Assembly (NCBI RefSeq): GCF_017897595.1
Contig: NZ_JAGKIK010000002.1
Span: 418,112 to 482,111 of the forward strand
Length of the DNA: 64,000 nt
Direction of reading: 5' to 3'
Source: Aquimarina sp. U1-2
Lineage (GTDB): Bacteria; Bacteroidota; Bacteroidia; Flavobacteriales; Flavobacteriaceae
The notes under the pieces were generated by a model. The model searched no databases. It saw nothing but the letters and a program-made list of their open reading frames with translations, and was not told the origin of the DNA. Made by a program: the position numbers and the translations under genes. Shown piece by piece: positions 45,331-53,659 of this stretch (position 1 is its first letter; each line of letters opens with the position of its first letter).

Positions 45331-45840
45331 CTATTTTGAGGCTGCCTGAGCAATATTGACCATCATTTCGGTACTGGCTTGGTTCAAGAAACCATTAAAT
45401 TGTTCCTCGGTCATCTGTGGGTTCTTCATGAACTTATCGTATGATGATGTCCATACAATCATCGATTTTTGATATCCTAAATCAACGACTTTAAAGTTAT
45501 TGACCATACCCGCTGCAGGAATACCTTCTACAACGGCATAAGTATAGGTGCGGTTTGTGTCATCATAAGCAAGGATATTCTCTTTGAATTTTCCCTGACC
45601 GTCTGGAGCGGTACATATTCTACTTCCGCCAACACCTTTAGGTCCTTTAAATTCTACCTTGGCAACAAAGCTTGAAATTTCATCGATGTTGTCCAGTTTA
45701 CGCAGTTCGTACCAAACGTCATCTGCTGAAGCTTCTATTACCTTTGTTAGTGTAATATTTGCATCAGCATTTTGTGCATTGGCTTGGTTAAAGCCAAATA
45801 CTACGAGCGCAATTACTATTGCATTTCTTAGTGTTTTCAT
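45331..45840 (-). CDS. Exported SRPBCC-fold protein
   Basis: 169 residues with a signal peptide cleaved near FNQANAQNADA. The rest is a START/SRPBCC (polyketide cyclase-like) fold: VIEASADDVWYELRKLDNIDEISSFVAKVEF at the start and a C-terminal helix FNGFLNQASTEMMVNIAQAA. Ligand unknown. It is divergent from the sigma factor gene with a perfect 13-bp inverted repeat between them. Another SRPBCC gene (47547) lies beyond, so this family is over-represented here. Confidence 0.75.
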   Translation of the reverse strand: MKTLRNAIVIALVVFGFNQANAQNADANITLTKVIEASADDVWYELRKLDNIDEISSFVAKVEFKGPKGVGGSRICTAPDGQGKFKENILAYDDTNRTYTYAVVEGIPAAGMVNNFKVVDLGYQKSMIVWTSSYDKFMKNPQMTEEQFNGFLNQASTEMMVNIAQAASK

Positions 45841-45890
45841 TGTTGAATATTTTTAAAGATTATACCCCTTAGATCCATTAAAGAAACCGA

Positions 45891-45938
45891 TGTGACAACT
45901 TTGTCAAAAAAAAAATATATTATATCAAAGTTGTCACA
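45891..45938. promoter_or_regulatory. Divergent promoter/operator: TGTGACAACTTTG inverted repeat
   Basis: TGTGACAACTTTG (45891-45903) and CAAAGTTGTCACA (45926-45938) are perfect inverted repeats with 22 bp between them, made of poly-A and TATATTATAT. The site lies between two divergent genes: the SRPBCC protein (start 45840) and the sigma factor (start 45978). Half sites TTGTCACA recur near 47443-47450 and 49801-49808. Confidence 0.7.
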
Positions 45939-45977
45939 CATTAAAAAATAATGTATCTAAGTAAAAAAGATCAGACT

Positions 45978-46856
45978 ATGAACAATCCATTCCTTAAAGA
46001 ATATAAAAGTGATAAAACCGATGCCCAATTGGTTAAAGAAGCTCAAGCTGGTGATAAAAAATCTTTGGAAACGCTGATACTAAAACATCAGCCTTATATC
46101 TACAATATCGCATGGAAAATGGTTCGTCATCCCTCAGATGCAGAGGATTTGACCCAAGAGGCAACCATTAAGATCGTTACAAATCTATCGAAGTTTGAAG
46201 GCAAAAGCTCTTTTCGAACTTGGGCTTACAGAATTGTGGTGAATCATTTTTTGGTGTCCAAACGTCGACCTAACGAATCAGTATTCGAAAGTTTTGATAA
46301 GATGGCTCAAGGACTTGAGATGACACCAGATCATCCGCTTAACGAAATGGAACAGAAAGAGAATAAAGAGTTTATCAAAGAAATGAACTATAGCTGTATG
46401 AGCGGTATGCTGTTATGCCTTACCCGAGACCAACGCTTGGTGTACATCTTGGGCGAAATGTTCAATGCAGACCATACACTGGGTTCTGAGATTCTAAAGA
46501 TTTCGAAAGACAACTTTAGGCAGAAACTTTCACGAGCGCGAAAGGATATCTTCAATTTTATGAACGATAAGTGTGGGCTTGTCAATAAGGCAAATCCTTG
46601 TCGCTGCCATAAAAAGGTCACCTTTGCACTCAACAATAAAATTATTGATAGCAAGAACTTACTCTTTAACCATAGTGAGTATTCCAACTTCAAGAAGGAG
46701 ATAAAAGATGATGCAGATGAGATGATGGATATTATTGACGAAAAGTACGCAGAGCTATACGGCAGGTTGCCTTATAAAAAGGATTTTGACAAAAAGACCT
46801 TTCTCGAGGACATCGTAAATGATGACCATATCAAAAACCTGATGAAGCTCAACTAA
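45978..46856 (+). CDS. ECF-type sigma-70 factor with Cys-containing C-terminal extension
   Basis: About 292 residues. Region 2 (AQAGDKKSLETLILKHQPYIYNIAWKMVRHPSDAEDLTQEATIKI...) and region 4 (LTRDQRLVYILGEMFNADHTLGSEILKISKDNFRQKLSRARKDIFNFM) are clear. A distinctive extension of about 95 residues follows, with DKCGLVNKANPCRCHKK (Cys-rich, possibly metal-binding). No separate anti-sigma gene is seen, so the extension may be regulatory. The ATG at 45978 is preferred over 45951, which lies only 12 bp from the palindrome. The stop overlaps the next ATG by one base. Confidence 0.85.
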   Translation: MNNPFLKEYKSDKTDAQLVKEAQAGDKKSLETLILKHQPYIYNIAWKMVRHPSDAEDLTQEATIKIVTNLSKFEGKSSFRTWAYRIVVNHFLVSKRRPNESVFESFDKMAQGLEMTPDHPLNEMEQKENKEFIKEMNYSCMSGMLLCLTRDQRLVYILGEMFNADHTLGSEILKISKDNFRQKLSRARKDIFNFMNDKCGLVNKANPCRCHKKVTFALNNKIIDSKNLLFNHSEYSNFKKEIKDDADEMMDIIDEKYAELYGRLPYKKDFDKKTFLEDIVNDDHIKNLMKLN

Positions 46857-47377
46857 TGAAAATTTTACAATCAATCACAGCAATTATAACGCTTTTGCTT
46901 TCATCCTGTACGCCTATGACCGCACAACAAAGTAGTTTTAAAAAAGAATATTTAAAAAAGTTAGAGAACAGCCTTCGGTATTCTATAAAGGTGGCCGAAG
47001 CAATGCCATCAGAAGATTTTGATTTTAAGCCCACAGCCGATGTTAGAACCTTTGGCGAACAGCTCGTACATATTGGTGAAGCGATGGCCTATATAGGTAA
47101 ATCTGCTATTAAATTTGATAAAATCAAATCACCCAAAAACGCTAATGATAAAACTGCGGTAATTACTTATCTAACAGCCCAATTTCATTCTTTACACAAT
47201 GCAATGACTGCAAAAGAAGCTACTTTTTTTGAAGAAACTACCTCGTTTTGGGCAGGTAATATGACGCGCAGGAACATTTTAGAAATTGTCTTTACCCATA
47301 CAGCGCACCACAGGGCCCAAGCCATCGTACACCTGCGAATGAAAGGAAAAAAGCCACCAGAATTTATTGCTTGGTGA
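46856..47377 (+). CDS. DinB-family protein with lipoprotein-like signal
   Basis: 173 residues. MKILQSITAIITLLLSSCTPM is a lipoprotein signal with lipobox SSC, unusual for the mostly cytosolic DinB superfamily. A four-helix DinB/YfiT-like domain follows, with histidines in QLVHIGEAMAYIG and FTHTAHHRAQAIVHLR that would form a metal site. TAATG overlap with the sigma gene shows coupled translation. The substrate is unknown; thiol-transferase activities are known in the superfamily. Confidence 0.8.
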   Translation: MKILQSITAIITLLLSSCTPMTAQQSSFKKEYLKKLENSLRYSIKVAEAMPSEDFDFKPTADVRTFGEQLVHIGEAMAYIGKSAIKFDKIKSPKNANDKTAVITYLTAQFHSLHNAMTAKEATFFEETTSFWAGNMTRRNILEIVFTHTAHHRAQAIVHLRMKGKKPPEFIAW

Positions 47378-47516
47378 TACTAATTGTCAACGTATTTGTA
47401 GCAAAGAATCCTGAACGAAAGTTTGGGATTTTTTAGTAGAAGTTGTCACAGGTTTTCCAATTGTGAATCTAAGTGATAAATGCTTTATTAGCGAACGTTG
47501 AGTACATATTTGTGTA

Positions 47517-47532
47517 CGCTTTCGCGGAAGCG
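47517..47532. repeat. CGCTTTCGCGAAAGCG-type palindrome (intergenic copy)
   Basis: CGCTTTCGCGGAAGCG, one base from the perfect palindrome, 15 bp before the start of the SRPBCC gene at 47547. Other copies: 53422-53437 (CGCTTTCGCAGAAGCG), 54313-54328 (perfect) and 56419-56434 (same variant as this one); all three lie in coding or pseudogene sequence. Confidence 0.7.
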
Positions 47533-47546
47533 AAATTATCAGAACA

Positions 47547-48050
47547 ATGAAAATCAATAAGACCCTTAAAATTAAAGCACCAGTCCAAAAGGTTTGGGAC
47601 GTGCTATACACCAATTATGGCGATGCTTGTAACTGGGCAAGTACCGTAAATGAATCTAAAGAACGCGAAGTTTTTGGCAGCGATTACATAGGCAGAACGT
47701 GCTCTACCGTATTTGGCGAGGTAAGCGAAATCATAGATCGTGCCGATGCCGAAAAAATGGAACTACAGTACCATCTGGATGACACTCCGTTCATAATGAA
47801 AGCCGCAACTGCAAAGTGGAAAGTCAAGCCTTTGAGCATCGATACTTCTACAGTAACAATAGACTTAGATGTCACTTTCGCAACGCTACCCGGCTTTTTG
47901 ATGGGTTGGATGATAAAACCGAAGATGCGAAAGGATATTTACACTACAATGGAAGATTTGAAATATTACATCGAGACCGGTAAGCAGTCTGAAGCCAAAA
48001 TCAAATCTGACAAAAAATACTTCAAAAAGAAAGATAAACAAGTCGCATAA
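47547..48050 (+). CDS. SRPBCC-fold protein
   Basis: 167-residue cytoplasmic SRPBCC/START-like protein: MKINKTLKIKAPVQKVWDVLYTNYGDACNWASTVNES, a central strand GRTCSTVFGEVSEIIDRADAEKMELQYHL and a C-terminal helix LMGWMIKPKMRKDIYTTMEDLKYYI. A Lys-rich tail (SDKKYFKKKDKQVA) ends the protein. Unlike the gene at 45331 it has no signal peptide. It lies 169 bp after the DinB gene, with a TTGTCACA half site in between, so it may belong to the sigma regulon. Confidence 0.78.
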   Translation: MKINKTLKIKAPVQKVWDVLYTNYGDACNWASTVNESKEREVFGSDYIGRTCSTVFGEVSEIIDRADAEKMELQYHLDDTPFIMKAATAKWKVKPLSIDTSTVTIDLDVTFATLPGFLMGWMIKPKMRKDIYTTMEDLKYYIETGKQSEAKIKSDKKYFKKKDKQVA

Positions 48051-48078
48051 CGAATAGAATACAAATAAAAATATAGAA

Positions 48079-48213
48079 ATGAAAAAAACGATTAAAACGA
48101 TAGCAGCTTCAGTCCTAATCGGGCTAATAAGCACCAATGTGTCTGCTCAAGTCATAGGATACAGGCAGGATTGCCCTTTTCCGTTTATACTTCAACATAA
48201 AAAGCAACCATAG
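48079..48213 (+). pseudogene. Truncated exported protein (44 residues)
   Basis: MKKTIKTIAASVLIGLISTN is followed by VSAQ, a good signal peptide, and then only about 20 further residues (VIGYRQDCPFPFILQHKKQP). The signal is intact, but the mature part is too short for any domain I know, so this is most likely the remnant of a longer secreted protein whose body was deleted. It starts 28 bp after the SRPBCC gene. A functional microprotein is possible but less likely. Confidence 0.4.
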
Positions 48214-48265
48214 TTATGGCTATAATTGAGTTTTCTTTCTTGTCTAAACAAAAAATGACTGCTTT

Positions 48266-48877
48266 TTATTCAAGCACCTTTAATGCCTCATCAAGTCGGT
48301 AGACCAGTGCTTTTTCTTGAGACTTTAACTCTGTAACTAACTGCTGCATAATCGCAACCGTTTCATGAATAAGTTCTCGTCTGTGGGTTTCACGCTGTGT
48401 TATCATTCTAATAAATGTATTAATGGTTTTATTTACCATTTTTTGTTGGCTATAGGCTTCAAACAAAACCTGAGCTTTGTCAAAACTGATTCTACTGGAG
48501 ATATCTTCTTGTTCTGCGGTTTGCCAGGCAATATCCTTAAAAATTTCTTGAGAAATTCCTCTTGGGATAATGTCATTGTCCCAAATTACAAATCTTGATC
48601 CTCTAAAAAATTTACTTTCTAAAGAATCGCTATCTGTGATCTCCAGCTTTTTTATAACTTCTGAATGATAATTGACTAATCTTTGTGCTGACTTCCGGTT
48701 ATTTTCAAGTTCACTTTTGATGTTTTTCAGAATACTGATCGTTCGCTTTTCTTCCTGCGCCTCATTTTGACATTGGTTGATAAAAAGGGCAAATAGTACG
48801 CTGAACACGATAAGGATTGATTCTGAAAGAAACCTTTTAAAATTAGAGAAGTTTATTTTTTTCAGACCTTTTCCCAT
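48266..48877 (-). CDS. DUF6090-like membrane-anchored protein
   Basis: 203 residues. A basic start and one membrane helix near FLSESILIVFSVLFALFINQ (about 17-36) are followed by a cytosolic or periplasmic helical region NEAQEEKRTISILKNIKSELENN and a long coiled coil. This layout is that of the Bacteroidota DUF6090 proteins ('...ILVVIGILIALQINNWNE'). Function is unknown. The ATG overlaps the stop of the upstream gene by one base, so the two are co-expressed. Confidence 0.7.
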   Translation of the reverse strand: MGKGLKKINFSNFKRFLSESILIVFSVLFALFINQCQNEAQEEKRTISILKNIKSELENNRKSAQRLVNYHSEVIKKLEITDSDSLESKFFRGSRFVIWDNDIIPRGISQEIFKDIAWQTAEQEDISSRISFDKAQVLFEAYSQQKMVNKTINTFIRMITQRETHRRELIHETVAIMQQLVTELKSQEKALVYRLDEALKVLE

Positions 48878-49725
48878 TAATCTAAATATTGAAACGTATC
48901 GACCATCTCATACTTAGGGCTTCTTTCAAAAAACTCTCTGAGGAACGCCGTATGACTACCTCCAGAAAGGATAAACACCCTATCGTCATTAGTCATCGGT
49001 ATTCTGTTCAGGTTAGAATAAATACGTAGATTTCTCTGGTAGTATTTGGCGGCTTCGTCTGCGCCTTCAAAATTACCTTCAGTTCCTGCATAAGCCAATA
49101 TATCTGCATTAACCACAATAAGAAAATCCAAGAATTTTGGATGATTCATTAATTTTAGTTTTTCTAAGAGATTGAGGGAATCCATATCTGCGTCAATTTC
49201 TGGATGATCTTTAAAAGGATTTTCATAATAATTATTTACCGTGATGGAATCAATTTCATTTTCAATTTCTCTTGCTATTCTGTAGTTGTAACTCATTTTG
49301 TGGTCAATCCCGTAGATTTTTTTTAAGCCGTTCATTTGAGCTAGCGGAAATGCCACCAAGCCAATCTCACCATACCAGGATACAGGCTCAGAAGGATTTT
49401 TCAAGAATTTTTTATACTCATTTTGAAGTATGGAATCTTTCTCAGTTGGATATTCAACACAGATGATTGTTGGTTTAAATTTGCTAATCATTTCAGCAAT
49501 TCTTTTTGCATCTTGTTGATTTTTCCTATCGTTTTCATCAAATTCGGTAGAATTTGCATCAGATGTCTTTCCCATGTGAAAAGTCGCAAAATTCAAAACC
49601 GGGATTTTACTTGAAATCGTGTCTGATTTTGATTGAGATGGATTTTCAGATTCTTTAATGGGTTTGTTTCCCTCTACACAAGAGAAGAATACTGTAATTA
49701 TAATAAGGGTCAGGATGTTTTTCAT
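48877..49725 (-). CDS. DUF5694-like lipoprotein (TraB-like fold)
   Basis: About 282 residues. MKNILTLIIITVFFSCVEGN is a lipoprotein signal with lipobox FFSC. The mature protein has VLNFATFHMGKTSDANSTEFDE, KFKPTIICVEYPTEKDS, and GLKKIYGIDHKMSY; these are the motifs of DUF5694, related to TraB/PrgY and Tiki-type metalloproteases (GxxH and ExxxR...). ILSGGSHTAFLREFF is near the end. Metalloprotease activity is possible but the catalytic set is not certain. The ATG at 49725 is used, since 49734 is TTG. A TGTGACAAC site lies on the minus strand about 75 bp upstream. Confidence 0.72.
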   Translation of the reverse strand: MKNILTLIIITVFFSCVEGNKPIKESENPSQSKSDTISSKIPVLNFATFHMGKTSDANSTEFDENDRKNQQDAKRIAEMISKFKPTIICVEYPTEKDSILQNEYKKFLKNPSEPVSWYGEIGLVAFPLAQMNGLKKIYGIDHKMSYNYRIAREIENEIDSITVNNYYENPFKDHPEIDADMDSLNLLEKLKLMNHPKFLDFLIVVNADILAYAGTEGNFEGADEAAKYYQRNLRIYSNLNRIPMTNDDRVFILSGGSHTAFLREFFERSPKYEMVDTFQYLD

Positions 49726-49734
49726 AGCTTTCAA

Positions 49735-50423
49735 TTATTAATGTTGAATTTTTTAAACTCTATATATCACTATACTATTTGGTTATTAATCAAAACCACG
49801 TTGTCACAAATTTAGATCCTGTAATTTTCTAACAAATTCATCATCACCGGTCAACTTGAGAAAATCGTCGTGTAGGTTAAAAACCCTCAATACCTTGAAT
49901 AAGAACCTACAGACACCGCAGAGTCCTCTTTTTCAATTCTGTAAGGTGAGTTTCTATAAATGCCTCTGCGTTCAGAAACCTGTATAGTAGCAAGTTTTCT
50001 TCTACATGCCGGCTTGCTATTTTTACCCACTTTTTTAATTAATTTTTGACATTTGGATACTAGAATTGCCTTTTAAGAATCAGTATTGTTGCACATTTAC
50101 ATCAAATTTATCAAAAATGTTGATAATGCACATCGTTTTAATGGTTTTCATTTAAGTAAATACTGATTACACCTCTTCATATATTCGCTAAAATTAGCTT
50201 TCAAATCTGCACCTGGATATTGTCTATGGTGATTCGAGTATTGGGTTATAAAAATGGAATGAGGCTATCTGTATCGAGTGATTGCTCTCGAGTTGCCAGA
50301 GTATTATTTTTCTACCAAGCGATTGGTTTTCTGATAAAAAAGCAGATAGGCTCAAGACTTTTTGTAATGAAGAGCAACGCGCAACTTAAGGTACTATGCT
50401 GAGCGGGTTTTAGCACTCTATAA
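49735..50423. other. Gap of 689 bp without a recognisable gene
   Basis: The region holds the TTGTCACA site at 49801-49808 (probably part of the upstream region of the DUF5694 gene) and no open frame with known motifs. A plus-strand frame of 60 codons at 50220-50402 has no recognisable start signals or domain. Composition is AT-rich without repeats matching families A-D or M. Confidence 0.6.
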
Positions 50424-50741
50424 TTACTTGAAATCTGCTAGATTGCGTTGTTTACTTAAACCCAAAACGTAATTCAGCCCGAGCAAAACCATCAGCGCCC
50501 AAAGTAACGGCACGATTGGATTAAAGTCGGGGATGTAGTTTTTTGAAAGACCATAGAACAGAAATCCTGAAATCACCGTAAACGCTACAAAACCAAGTAT
50601 TATTTGATGCAAGGGCCATAACTTTATTGATGATCTGGTCGAACATTCGGCTTCTAGTTTGGTCAATACATTATCGGTGAAATCAGCTTTCGTTTTTACC
50701 TTACTTTTCTTTATTATTTTTTTGATGTCGTTTTCATTCAT
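50424..50741 (-). CDS. Putative anti-sigma/membrane partner of ECF sigma factor
   Basis: 105 residues with two helices near 45-65 and 75-95 and a charged N-terminal part (MNENDIKKIIKKSKVKTKADFTDNVLTKLE). It overlaps the sigma gene by four bases (ATGA) and follows it, the usual anti-sigma position. The N-terminal segment would bind the sigma factor and the membrane part would anchor it. No zinc HxxxCxxC motif is present, so this is inferred from position and topology. Confidence 0.65.
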   Translation of the reverse strand: MNENDIKKIIKKSKVKTKADFTDNVLTKLEAECSTRSSIKLWPLHQIILGFVAFTVISGFLFYGLSKNYIPDFNPIVPLLWALMVLLGLNYVLGLSKQRNLADFK

Positions 50742-51316
50742 AACAAATGTTTTGTTTCGTCGCCAAGCAGTTGCCTAAGTTGTTCTTCAAGATTTTTTCG
50801 TCCGCGGTGTAAATCCACCCTTATTTTTGATGCTTTGAACTTTGTGATGGCCTCAATCTCTTTCAGGCTCATTTCACAAAGGTAAAACAGTCGCAATACT
50901 AAAGCTTCATCTGTTTTTAACTGTTGCATTCCTTTTTGGATATATGCTTTTTGATCCTCAAATGTAAGCTTATCACTCCCTTCAGGTGAAGTCGTGTGAT
51001 CGAATGGTTTTTCATTTTCTTCAATGGGAACAGTATTTCGTTGTCTTTTTAGTTCGTTGTAGCAGGTATTGACCACTATCTTATACATCCAAGTCGAAAA
51101 TTTTGACCTAAATTTAAAAGTTCCTATTTTTTTATACACTTTGATAAACACATCTTGTAGTATGTCTTCTGCTAAGTGTTCATCCTTTATGATTGAAATG
51201 GCCAAAGACAAAGATTTATCCTTATACAAATCCACCAAAATACGGAAGGCCTGCATATCGCCATTCTGCACTTGATGAACAAGTTCACTGTCTTTATCTG
51301 CTACATTATCTACCAA
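50738..51316 (-). CDS. ECF RNA polymerase sigma factor
   Basis: 192 residues. Region 2 (FRILVDLYKDKSLSLAISIIKDEHLAEDILQDVFIKVYKKIGTF) and region 4 (LKTDEALVLRLFYLCEMSLKEIEAITKFKASKIRVDLHRGRKNL) are separated by a linker of about 50 residues. The four-base overlap with the next gene and the 11-bp overlap with the preceding membrane-protein gene point to one transcript of three genes. Its target promoters are unknown. Confidence 0.9.
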   Translation of the reverse strand: MVDNVADKDSELVHQVQNGDMQAFRILVDLYKDKSLSLAISIIKDEHLAEDILQDVFIKVYKKIGTFKFRSKFSTWMYKIVVNTCYNELKRQRNTVPIEENEKPFDHTTSPEGSDKLTFEDQKAYIQKGMQQLKTDEALVLRLFYLCEMSLKEIEAITKFKASKIRVDLHRGRKNLEEQLRQLLGDETKHLL

Positions 51317-51638
51317 TCTTTTCGTCTAATAGATGTGCAACAATAAGACCAAAGCCACCAAATAGAACAATTGTTCCCCAGATGAGTAGGTCTGTCGTAT
51401 CTTCGTTGAGTTCAAATAGTGTAAATACTGAAGACACCAACAAGCCAATACCCAAGCCAATTAAAATGCCTCCAATATGCATCAATCTAGTTTTTGTAAA
51501 GGTTTTGGGTGCCTGTATTCCATTTTCTGCCATCACCTTTCTAATGAGATAGGTATAACGGGCTAGGATAAAAATTACCGTGGTGATTAAGACAAAAAAT
51601 GCTATCCCAAAAATCACTTCTTGTGTTGTCGTATTCAT
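51306..51638 (-). CDS. Small membrane protein (DUF6249-like)
   Basis: 110 residues with three hydrophobic helices (about 8-27, 52-70 and 80-98). Between the first two is a basic loop YLIRKVMAENGIQAPKTFTKTRL. Small three-helix proteins of this kind (DUF6249-like) are often found beside ECF sigma genes in Bacteroidota. It overlaps the sigma gene by 11 bp and is the first gene of that unit; it begins 18 bp after the stop of the serine hydrolase gene. Confidence 0.65.
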   Translation of the reverse strand: MNTTTQEVIFGIAFFVLITTVIFILARYTYLIRKVMAENGIQAPKTFTKTRLMHIGGILIGLGIGLLVSSVFTLFELNEDTTDLLIWGTIVLFGGFGLIVAHLLDEKIGR

Positions 51639-51656
51639 ATTTTTTTATTTTAATTT

Positions 51657-52778
51657 CTAAAATACAGGTCCAATGATCGTATTCAAAGCCTGGATAAATG
51701 GTATTGCTTTATTACTATTTGTAAAGAAAACAATTCCAAATTTCTTTTCGGGCAACACCATCATATAAGATTGAAAATCGTGATTGTTCCCAGTATGCAT
51801 GTGCATCATTCCGTATTTGGTGGGTTTTTGCGCCATTCCCAAGCCCCAGCCAGTTTGTCCTATTTCTTGTTTTAAAGGGTTTTCTTCCTTAAAACGGGTA
51901 TGTTCCTTTAGCATCTCGTTGAATGTTTCCTTTGCTAGTCCTTTACGTCGAAGCAAAGCCACCAAAAATTGTGCATATTCTTTTGCTTCGCTATGCAAAC
52001 TCGAAAACGCATTGAAGGTCTTTCCACTCCATCCGCCATAAGATGGGTTGTTTTGGGTGGGATTTCCTTCTTTATCGTGGCCAAAGGCTTTGTGCTCAGC
52101 CAAATATTTGTCCCACACAAAAGAACTATGTGGCATATTTAATGGTTCAGTTACTTCTTTTTGAAAAAGTTTGTTTAAATCGCTTTTAATGTCTAGGCCA
52201 TTTTGTTTTGCAATTACGGCTGCCAAATACTGAAATGCTTCACCAGAATAGAGAAAATCTGTTCCAGGTCTGAAAGGTAACTTAATAGCTTCGCCATTAG
52301 AATGGTTCGGAAAACCAGTTTGGTGCGACAACACCAATCGTGCGGTTATCAACTTATAATCCTCTTTTGAATTCTCTGCGATACCGGGATGTGGTAGATA
52401 CTTATAAAGTGGTTTGTCAAGGTCGAGTTTGCCCTTTTCTACCATTTTCATGACGAAATAGGCGAAGATAGGTTTGCTAAGAGATGCCCCTTCAAAAATG
52501 GTTCGTTCATCGACTGGCTCTTTTGTTTCAGAATTGATTATACCAAACGTATTGTGGTACATCAATTCTGAATCGTTCACGATTGCAATAGATATCCCTG
52601 GCATATTGACTGCTTTAATGATGCTATCGATTTTTCTGTCTAATTGGGAGGTAGAAATCGTTTTTCCGTCAACCGCATTTATTGTTTTTTGGTTCGGCTG
52701 ACTACAGCTACTTGAACAAAAAGATGTCAGCAATGATAGCATTACTAAGGGTTTGAATATTGATTTTGATTGAATCAT
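51657..52778 (-). CDS. Serine hydrolase, beta-lactamase/DD-peptidase fold
   Basis: 373 residues, MIQSKSIFKPLVMLSLLTSFCSSSC giving a lipoprotein-like signal with a Cys cluster near 22-25. The class C-like motifs are SxxK (EGASLSKPIFAYFVMK), a Tyr motif YSGEAFQYL in place of YxN, and HTG near the C terminus (MHMHTGNNHDFQ). Such proteins include periplasmic DD-peptidases and esterases; YSG in place of YSN makes strong beta-lactamase activity unlikely. It heads the ECF-linked unit, but a 5' promoter is not recognisable in the 52779-52956 gap. Confidence 0.8.
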   Translation of the reverse strand: MIQSKSIFKPLVMLSLLTSFCSSSCSQPNQKTINAVDGKTISTSQLDRKIDSIIKAVNMPGISIAIVNDSELMYHNTFGIINSETKEPVDERTIFEGASLSKPIFAYFVMKMVEKGKLDLDKPLYKYLPHPGIAENSKEDYKLITARLVLSHQTGFPNHSNGEAIKLPFRPGTDFLYSGEAFQYLAAVIAKQNGLDIKSDLNKLFQKEVTEPLNMPHSSFVWDKYLAEHKAFGHDKEGNPTQNNPSYGGWSGKTFNAFSSLHSEAKEYAQFLVALLRRKGLAKETFNEMLKEHTRFKEENPLKQEIGQTGWGLGMAQKPTKYGMMHMHTGNNHDFQSYMMVLPEKKFGIVFFTNSNKAIPFIQALNTIIGPVF

Positions 52779-52956
52779 CTTGAAAAAATTTAATATGAAT
52801 TAATTGTTTTTTGAGTACTCACATAGTTTGGACAAGATGACTTTGAAAAATGTTACAAAAATTGAAAAGATAGCTTGAGAATGAAGTGTTTCTTCCCAGC
52901 CTTATCTAGACGGGCTATTAGGATGAAAGGCTAAAATTAGGGATTTTGTCTAAGAA

Positions 52957-53514
52957 TTACATAGTGAAGCACTTTACCCTATTAGCACGACCTATTTTGC
53001 TGAGTGGGTAGGTGGCTTTCAATACTTTTTTTCCTGTGGCAAGGGCTTCTTTTTCACTCATTCCAACACGACCCAATGGTGGGTCGGTAAACAGACCATA
53101 AATAGGGATGCGTTTGGAAATTGCTCTTTCGCCACCAAAAAGATGGTCTAAAACAATCTCGGCATCATTAACCGAGGTATGGGTAAAAGCACCTTCGCCA
53201 TTAACGTCACCCAACGCAACGACGCCATCTACGCTGGTACGGCAATAATCATCTACCTGTATATATCCTCTGCTATTGGATTTAATGCTAGTATTTTCTA
53301 ACCCAATGCTGTCGCTATTCGGTAATCGGCCTATGGCGACCAACAAATCAGAACCTTCAATGTTCTGTTCGCTTCCATCTTTTTCAATAGTAAGCGCTAT
53401 TCCGTTATCTGTTCTCGAAACCGCTTTCGCAGAAGCGCCAAAAAGTATATTAATACCTTCATCTTCAAGAATATCTTTGATCGCACTAGCCACATCTTCG
53501 TCTTCTCGCTACCA
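52957..53514 (-). pseudogene. Both-ends-truncated flavoprotein disulfide reductase (Lpd/MerA family)
   Basis: A frame on the minus strand with REDEDVASAIKDILEDEGI, ATG-free upstream, then LLVAIGRLPNSDSIGLENT, VVALGDVNGEGAFTH and FTDPPLGRVGMSEKEAL. It is the NAD-binding and central domain plus the start of the dimerisation domain of a class I pyridine-nucleotide disulfide reductase. The FAD-binding N terminus (about 200 residues) and the C-terminal half of the interface domain are missing. It ends abruptly in GRANRVKCFTM. The stop codon TAG sits directly upstream of REDED. Not functional as a reductase. Confidence 0.85.
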
Positions 53515-53562
53515 TTGTAGGGATTCTTAAACCGAAGCATCGGCGGTATCAAGTCTTTACTA

Positions 53563-53594
53563 TTTGAACGAAGTATTTTACGATCTTATCTTTG
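53563..53594 (+). promoter_or_regulatory. Flavobacterial sigma-A promoter for the AraC gene at 53660
   Basis: TTTG (53563-53566), a 20-bp spacer, then TATCTTTG (53587-53594), matching the Bacteroidota -33/-7 pattern TTTG/TAnnTTTG, with the start codon 65 bp further on. Confidence 0.6.
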
Positions 53595-53659
53595 TGTAAT
53601 ATTGTTCAATTAAGTTCTTAACTTAAAGTCAAGACGTAATAGTTTTATTACCTTTGAAT

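Noticed and set aside
50220..50402. Plus-strand frame of 60 codons in the 49735-50423 gap
   Set aside because: No domain, signal or start context, and composition like the surrounding gap.
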